From Fusobacteriales bacterium (GTDB taxonomy: Bacteria > Fusobacteriota > Fusobacteriia > Fusobacteriales > Leptotrichiaceae), in the NCBI GenBank assembly GCA_031285605.1, contig JAITVW010000025.1, positions 1 through 5,035 on the forward strand: DNA of 5,035 bases. Direction: 5' to 3'. Under the pieces are notes generated by a model. That model had not been told where the DNA came from, ran no database searches, and saw nothing but the letters and a program-made list of their open reading frames with translations. This document shows positions 1 through 5,035 of this stretch, piece after piece; within the stretch, counting starts at the first letter, position 1, and the number at the start of each line of letters is the position of its first letter. The position numbers were made by a program, and so were the translations under genes.

Positions 1-60
1 GTTAATTTAGCTAGATTAACTACATACATATTATACAAGGATAAAAAAGGTTTTGAATGA
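1..60 (+). CDS. possible C-terminal end of an upstream gene (partial)
   Basis: The first frame is open from the left edge for 19 codons and stops at TGA (58-60), reading VNLARLTTYILYKDKKGFE. It is the only one of the six frames that stays open across this stretch, and its codons (AGA, TTA, ATA, AAA) match the real genes downstream. Nineteen codons without a stop is not rare in DNA this AT-rich, so it could be chance. No family can be recognised from so short a tail. Sequence to the left of the window would settle it. Confidence 0.25.
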   Translation, partial: VNLARLTTYILYKDKKGFE

Positions 61-302
61 AGTAAAAATGAAAGAAAACAGTCAAAATTACATATTTAAC
101 CTGATAAAAATATTTTTAAATAAGCAAAAAGAAGAAAAATTTAAATATATGATATTATTAAGAGTAAATATATTTTTAGTTTTAATTTGAGGTATTATAT
201 GATACTGAAATTTAAAATAAGAGGAAATGTAAAACATTTATTTTAAATTAATTATATAGAATATATAATTGAAATTTAGAAATTATAAATGAATACAAAG
301 AA

Positions 303-321
303 TTAAGAATAAATTTCTTAA
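303..321. repeat. perfect 7-bp inverted repeat
   Basis: TTAAGAA (303-309) and TTCTTAA (315-321) are exact reverse complements around the loop TAAAT. It lies directly before the hairpin at 329-353. The arms are AT-rich, so alone it is weak; as part of a tandem pair it may belong to a terminator or an RNA 3' end. Confidence 0.4.
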
Positions 322-328
322 ATATTTA

Positions 329-358
329 ACTCCTAAAAAGTATTTTCGGGAGTATTTT
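329..358 (+). terminator. terminator-like hairpin
   Basis: ACTCC (329-333) pairs with GGAGT (349-353). The stem continues through a T-G pair, one A/C mismatch and four A-T pairs to a 3-nt loop (GTA, 340-342). ATTTT (354-358) follows on the plus strand. The T-tract is short and interrupted, so it would be a modest rho-independent terminator, perhaps for whatever gene ends near position 60. It could also work in the other direction, since the opposite flank is A/T-rich. Confidence 0.4.
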
Positions 359-430
359 GTCAGGATATTTTTTAATAAACTATATCCTTAAGACTAACCA
401 GTAATTTATAATATTTATTAAGAATGTTCC

Positions 431-459
431 TTGTTATTTTTTCAAAAATATGTTATAAT
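431..459 (+). promoter_or_regulatory. sigma-70-type promoter with extended -10 (P1)
   Basis: The -35 box TTGTTA (431-436) is followed by a 17-nt spacer and a perfect TATAAT (454-459). TG lies one base upstream of the -10 box (451-452), giving the extended -10 form. The predicted start is near 465. No protein gene with a ribosome binding site follows, which suggests a non-coding transcript or a long leader. This is the best -10 in the window, but AT-rich DNA yields promoter look-alikes. Confidence 0.5.
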
Positions 460-489
460 GGTTTACTTAATAATATTTTTTTTATTGGT

Positions 490-518
490 TTGACAATGGT
501 ATTTGATGATGATATAAG
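490..518 (+). promoter_or_regulatory. sigma-70-type promoter (P2)
   Basis: The consensus -35 box TTGACA (490-495), a 17-nt spacer and TATAAG (513-518) with TG at 510-511 form a strong candidate promoter about 59 bp downstream of P1. The predicted start is near 524. A perfect 9-bp inverted repeat (499-507 and 524-532) brackets the -10 box, which could make the promoter repressible. The downstream DNA carries three hairpins before the T-tract at 731. Confidence 0.5.
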
Positions 519-532
519 TATGTATCAAATAC
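499..532. promoter_or_regulatory. perfect 9-bp inverted repeat around the P2 -10 box (operator candidate)
   Basis: GTATTTGAT (499-507) and ATCAAATAC (524-532) are exact reverse complements separated by 16 nt. One arm lies between the -35 and -10 boxes of P2 and the other at the predicted transcription start. Arm centres are 25 bp apart, which would put two half-sites roughly on the same face of the helix. It may instead be an RNA hairpin in the P1 transcript. No regulator gene is visible next to it. Confidence 0.35.
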
Positions 533-550
533 AAATAAAAATATAATATC

Positions 551-579
551 AAATTGCCTTTATAATTATGAGGCAATTT
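551..579. repeat. perfect 9-bp hairpin, possible weak terminator or sRNA stem
   Basis: AAATTGCCT (551-559) pairs exactly with AGGCAATTT (571-579) around an 11-nt loop. The base of the stem is A/T and the top is GCC/GGC, as in many rho-independent terminators of AT-rich genomes. What follows is ATAATTT rather than a clean T-tract, so termination would be weak. It lies 27 nt after the predicted P2 start, so it would form the first stem of a P2 transcript. Confidence 0.45.
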
Positions 580-661
580 ATAATTTAAACTATCCGGCTT
601 ACTATAAAAAATATTCTTTTTTTCTTTTATTATTTATCCTTTTCCGTATGTATCTTAAATG

Positions 662-689
662 GAAAACAGTTATTTCAGGAACTGTTTTC
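662..689. repeat. perfect 10-bp inverted repeat (RNA hairpin)
   Basis: GAAAACAGTT (662-671) pairs exactly with AACTGTTTTC (680-689) around an 8-nt loop. A G-T pair (661/690) and a T-A pair (660/691) extend it. It ends where the next hairpin (691-728) begins, so the two would stack as tandem stems in one RNA. No T-tract follows it directly. Confidence 0.5.
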
Positions 690-690
690 T

Positions 691-731
691 AATTATGATA
701 ATATTGAACAGTCTAAGTTATCATAATTTTT
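691..731 (+). terminator. rho-independent terminator-like hairpin
   Basis: AATTATGATAA (691-701) pairs exactly over 11 bp with TTATCATAATT (718-728), with a 16-nt loop. The run of five T at 727-731 follows on the plus strand. The stem is AT-rich, so stability is moderate. It would end a transcript begun at P1 or P2, giving an RNA of roughly 205-270 nt. Confidence 0.45.
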
Positions 732-830
732 CAGATTGAAACTTAAAATTTTTTATTTTTATAATCTATTAAAAGAGTTCATATTTATATAATAGTTGCA
801 TTTTTAAAATTTTCATGATATATTTTAATT

Positions 831-847
831 CTAGTGCCAAACGCTAG
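831..847. repeat. 6-bp hairpin before the 855-884 terminator
   Basis: CTAGTG (831-836) pairs with CGCTAG (842-847), including one T-G pair, around the loop CCAAA. It lies 7 nt before the next hairpin. This small block is richer in GC than its surroundings. Its 3' arm (842-846) can instead pair with TAGCG (867-871) in the loop of the next hairpin. Confidence 0.35.
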
Positions 848-854
848 TAACAAT

Positions 855-884
855 GAGATAACAGAATAGCGGTTATCTCTTTTT
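855..884 (+). terminator. rho-independent terminator
   Basis: GAGATAAC (855-862) pairs exactly with GTTATCTC (872-879) around a 9-nt loop, and a run of five T (880-884) follows. This is the best-formed terminator of the upstream region on the plus strand. It would end transcripts from the 454-518 promoters, or protect the bglG promoters from read-through. On the minus strand no T-tract follows, so it acts rightward only. Confidence 0.55.
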
Positions 885-1121
885 AAATTTTTGGATATTT
901 TAGTTTTAAGTTTTTCAAGATCAAGTAAATCAGAAAGCTTTTTCAGTTTTTTTAGTATAATCAAGTCTGGACATTTTGTAATAACAAGATTATTTTATTC
1001 TTTGTATAAAATTTATAATATATTAAATAATAAATAGTCGGAAGAATTTAGAAAAAGTATTATACAGTATGAACTAAAATTAAAAAAGTATATTATTTAA
1101 AAAGGAATAAAAAAAATAAAT

Positions 1122-1150
1122 TTGACAAAAATATATAAATTGGATAAAAT
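1122..1150 (+). promoter_or_regulatory. promoter upstream of bglG (distal)
   Basis: TTGACA (1122-1127) matches the -35 consensus exactly and is followed by a 17-nt spacer and TAAAAT (1145-1150). An A-rich block just upstream (about 1099-1120) could act as an UP element. The predicted start near 1157 gives bglG a leader of about 130 nt. I found no RAT-like sequence or terminator hairpin in that leader. Confidence 0.5.
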
Positions 1151-1210
1151 TATAAAATAGATTACTAATTCTGACATTCTGATTCAGGGATGCGGGTAAG
1201 CTTTTTGGTA

Positions 1211-1240
1211 TTGACAGTTATTCAACATGTTAAATATAAG
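1211..1240 (+). promoter_or_regulatory. promoter upstream of bglG (proximal)
   Basis: TTGACA (1211-1216), an 18-nt spacer and TATAAG (1235-1240) make a second good promoter. The predicted start near 1247 leaves a 42-nt leader with room for the ribosome binding site at 1277-1282. The spacer contains the near-palindrome at 1221-1234, a possible operator. The promoter lies downstream of the ATG at 1190, which argues against that ATG being the bglG start. Confidence 0.5.
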
Positions 1241-1276
1241 TCAGTTGTAAATCAGCAGGAAAAAGAATATTTTTAC

Positions 1277-1282
1277 AGAGGG
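1277..1282 (+). promoter_or_regulatory. ribosome binding site of bglG
   Basis: AGAGGG lies 6 nt before the ATG at 1289. No comparable purine block stands before the in-frame ATG at 1190, so this site decides the start. Confidence 0.7.
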
Positions 1283-1288
1283 TGTAAT

Positions 1289-2134
1289 ATGAAGATATTA
1301 AAAGTATTAAATAATAATGTTGTCACTGTGAAAACAGAAGCCGGGGAAGAAATCATCATTATGGGATGCGGTCTGGCTTTTGGGAAAAAACGCGGTGATA
1401 AAGTAGATGAAAGTAAGATAGAAAAAATATTTGCACAAACAAGGGAAGATAAAAATCTGTACAAAAAGCTGGAAGATACAATAGAAAGAATACCTGCTGA
1501 ATATATTGATATTACTGAAAAAATAGTAAAACTTGCAGAAGAAAAATTACAGATGAAATTAAGCGACACTATATATATTACTTTATCAGATCATATATAT
1601 TTTGCAGTAAAAAGATTCGGCGACGGACAGTCACTCAAAAATATCCTGTTTTGGGAAATAAAAAGCAGTTATAAGGATGAATATCTGATAGGACAGGAAG
1701 CGCTGAGAATAATAAAAGATACTGTGGATCTTTCACTTCCTGATGATGAAGCAGGTTTTATAGCACTTCATATAGTAAATGCAGAGTTAAATGAGAATAT
1801 GATGAATGTAATGATTATCACTAAAATAATAAAAGAGATTACAAATATACTGAAATATCATTTCAATGTAGAGCCGGATGAGGAAAATCAGACATATTAC
1901 AGATTTATTGTTCATCTGAAATTTCTTGCACAAAGACTTCTTAATAATACGACCTGTAATCACAGTAATGACGATGAGCTTTTTAATGTGATAAGAGCGA
2001 GCTATAAAGAATCATTTGCCTGTACGGTAAAAATATTTGAACATATTAAAAAAAATTATAACTACAGCTTTTCCAGAGATGAGATGGTATATTTAAGTAT
2101 TCATATAGAAAAACTGAGAAAAGAATGGAATTAA
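1289..2134 (+). CDS. bglG: BglG/LicT-family transcriptional antiterminator
   Basis: RNA-binding antiterminator of 281 residues, the usual family length. Residues 1-55 are the CAT RNA-binding domain, with the NNNVV motif (8-12) and the GCGLAFGKKRGD signature (26-37). PRD1 covers about 65-170 and PRD2 about 171-280. All four phosphorylatable PRD histidines are present: H102 (SDHIYF), H161 (ALHIVNAE), H209 (FIVHLKF) and H272 (LSIHIEK), so regulation by PTS phosphorylation should be intact. By family knowledge, the cognate permease inactivates it in the absence of sugar, while HPr can activate it. A frame extension back to ATG 1190 would add 33 residues with no family counterpart and would cross the proximal promoter. 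The start at 1289 gives the canonical MKILKVLNNN opening. The RAT begins 18 nt after the stop and bglF follows, so bglF and the glucosidase are its evident targets. The product is confident; the exact sugar is not. Confidence 0.95.
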   Translation: MKILKVLNNNVVTVKTEAGEEIIIMGCGLAFGKKRGDKVDESKIEKIFAQTREDKNLYKKLEDTIERIPAEYIDITEKIVKLAEEKLQMKLSDTIYITLSDHIYFAVKRFGDGQSLKNILFWEIKSSYKDEYLIGQEALRIIKDTVDLSLPDDEAGFIALHIVNAELNENMMNVMIITKIIKEITNILKYHFNVEPDEENQTYYRFIVHLKFLAQRLLNNTTCNHSNDDELFNVIRASYKESFACTVKIFEHIKKNYNYSFSRDEMVYLSIHIEKLRKEWN

Positions 2135-2151
2135 ATAAGAATAATACAGAT

Positions 2152-2178
2152 GGATTGTTACTTAATGTTTTTTAAGGC

Positions 2179-2184
<6 letters not shown>
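2152..2184 (+). promoter_or_regulatory. ribonucleic antiterminator (RAT), BglG binding site
   Basis: The element opens with GGATTGTTACT and closes with AGGCAAGACC, very close to the RAT consensus of the BglG/SacY/LicT family. GG pairs with CC at the base. The upper stem is CTTAA (2161-2165) with TTAAG (2172-2176) around a 6-nt loop. The family usually has ACTG/CAG there, so both arms have changed together and pairing is kept. The A of the usual GCAAAACC is G here (2181), which can still pair with T2155. The last six bases (2179-2184) are also the 5' arm of the terminator, so the two folds exclude each other. Bound, dephosphorylated BglG would hold this fold and let transcription reach bglF. 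Confidence 0.9.
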
Positions 2185-4210
<2,026 letters not shown>

Positions 4211-4233
4211 TAAGTTAAAATAAATATAAATAA

Positions 4234-5035
<802 letters not shown>

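Larger units (their letters stand above)
61..1121. other. long gene-poor AT-rich region rich in hairpins
   Basis: About 1.06 kb without a convincing protein gene on either strand. GC content is clearly lower than in the genes that follow. The longest open frames lack a sensible start and ribosome binding site (minus strand 785-994; plus strand 513-692). The region instead carries perfect or near-perfect inverted repeats at 303-321, 329-353, 499-532, 551-579, 662-689, 691-728 and 855-879, two rightward promoters and two hairpins with T-tracts. I see no tRNA, rRNA, CRISPR repeats or known riboswitch core. From about 885 to 1120 I see only T-rich and A-rich sequence without clear structure. Confidence 0.6.

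Noticed and set aside
68..190. A 40-codon plus-strand frame from ATG 68 (MKENSQNYIF...)
   Set aside because: No clear ribosome binding site, the composition simply mirrors AT-rich DNA (Lys, Ile, Phe, Asn), and this length is expected by chance here. Not enough to call a small protein.
199..246. A 15-codon frame (MILKFKIRGNVKHLF) with GAGG 6 nt before the ATG
   Set aside because: The ribosome binding site is good, but 15 codons carry no evidence of selection and no promoter or known leader-peptide context was seen.
513..692. A 59-codon open plus-strand frame through the hairpin region, with a hydrophobic stretch
   Set aside because: The only ATG is at 648, leaving 14 codons. The hydrophobic stretch comes from T-rich sequence, and the perfect hairpins fit an RNA better.
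61..1121. CRISPR array, insertion sequence or tRNA in the gene-poor region
   Set aside because: The inverted repeats differ from one another in sequence, there are no regularly spaced direct repeats, no transposase frame or matching terminal repeats, and no cloverleaf with a TTCNA-type T loop.
1168..1182. Short tandem repeat ATTCTGAC / ATTCTGAT in the bglG leader
   Set aside because: Two 7-base units only; too short to separate from chance and not placed at a promoter element or start.
1157..1288. Searched for a second RAT and terminator before bglG, as in the E. coli bgl operon
   Set aside because: No GGATTGTTACT-like start, no GGCAAAACC-like end, and no hairpin followed by a T-tract in this leader.

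Overview
The window carries the front of a beta-glucoside utilisation operon of the bgl/lic/arb type: bglG (antiterminator), an RNA antiterminator with an overlapping terminator, bglF (one-chain PTS permease) and the first 260 codons of a family 1 6-phospho-beta-glucosidase that runs off the right edge. All of these read rightward. The DNA is very AT-rich. Coding DNA leans strongly on AGA for Arg, ATA for Ile and GGA for Gly, and the intergenic DNA is poorer still in GC. This style, and the heavy use of PTS sugars, fits a member of Fusobacteriota (Sebaldella or Leptotrichia-like) best. A low-GC clostridial relative cannot be excluded; this is inference, not a match to a known genome.

Layout. 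Positions 1-60 may be the last 19 codons of an upstream gene. Positions 61 to about 1120 hold no convincing protein gene, but contain at least seven good inverted repeats, two well-formed rightward promoters (-10 boxes at 454-459 and 513-518) and two terminator-like hairpins with T-tracts (691-731 and 855-884). This looks like one or more small non-coding transcripts. Two further promoters (1122-1150 and 1211-1240) sit just before bglG, whose start I place at 1289 rather than at an earlier in-frame ATG at 1190. Between bglG and bglF (2152-2242) is a clear RAT element whose last six bases are also the first arm of a long terminator hairpin. bglF follows at 2285 and the glucosidase at 4255, 44 nt behind bglF.

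How it works, from what is known of the BglG/LicT family. BglF brings in an aryl-beta-glucoside or cellobiose-like sugar and phosphorylates it; the glucosidase splits the 6-phospho sugar in the cytoplasm. When no substrate is present, BglF phosphorylates BglG, keeping it inactive, and transcripts from the bglG promoters stop at 2242. When substrate flows, BglG is relieved, dimerises, binds the RAT and prevents the terminator from folding, so bglF and the glucosidase are transcribed. I found no RAT in front of bglG, so only the genes after bglG appear to be under antitermination.

I do not see a wholly new protein system. The parts least explained by known families are the hairpin-rich region at 300-885, a promoter embedded in a perfect inverted repeat (499-532), and a possible loop-pairing structure at 831-879.
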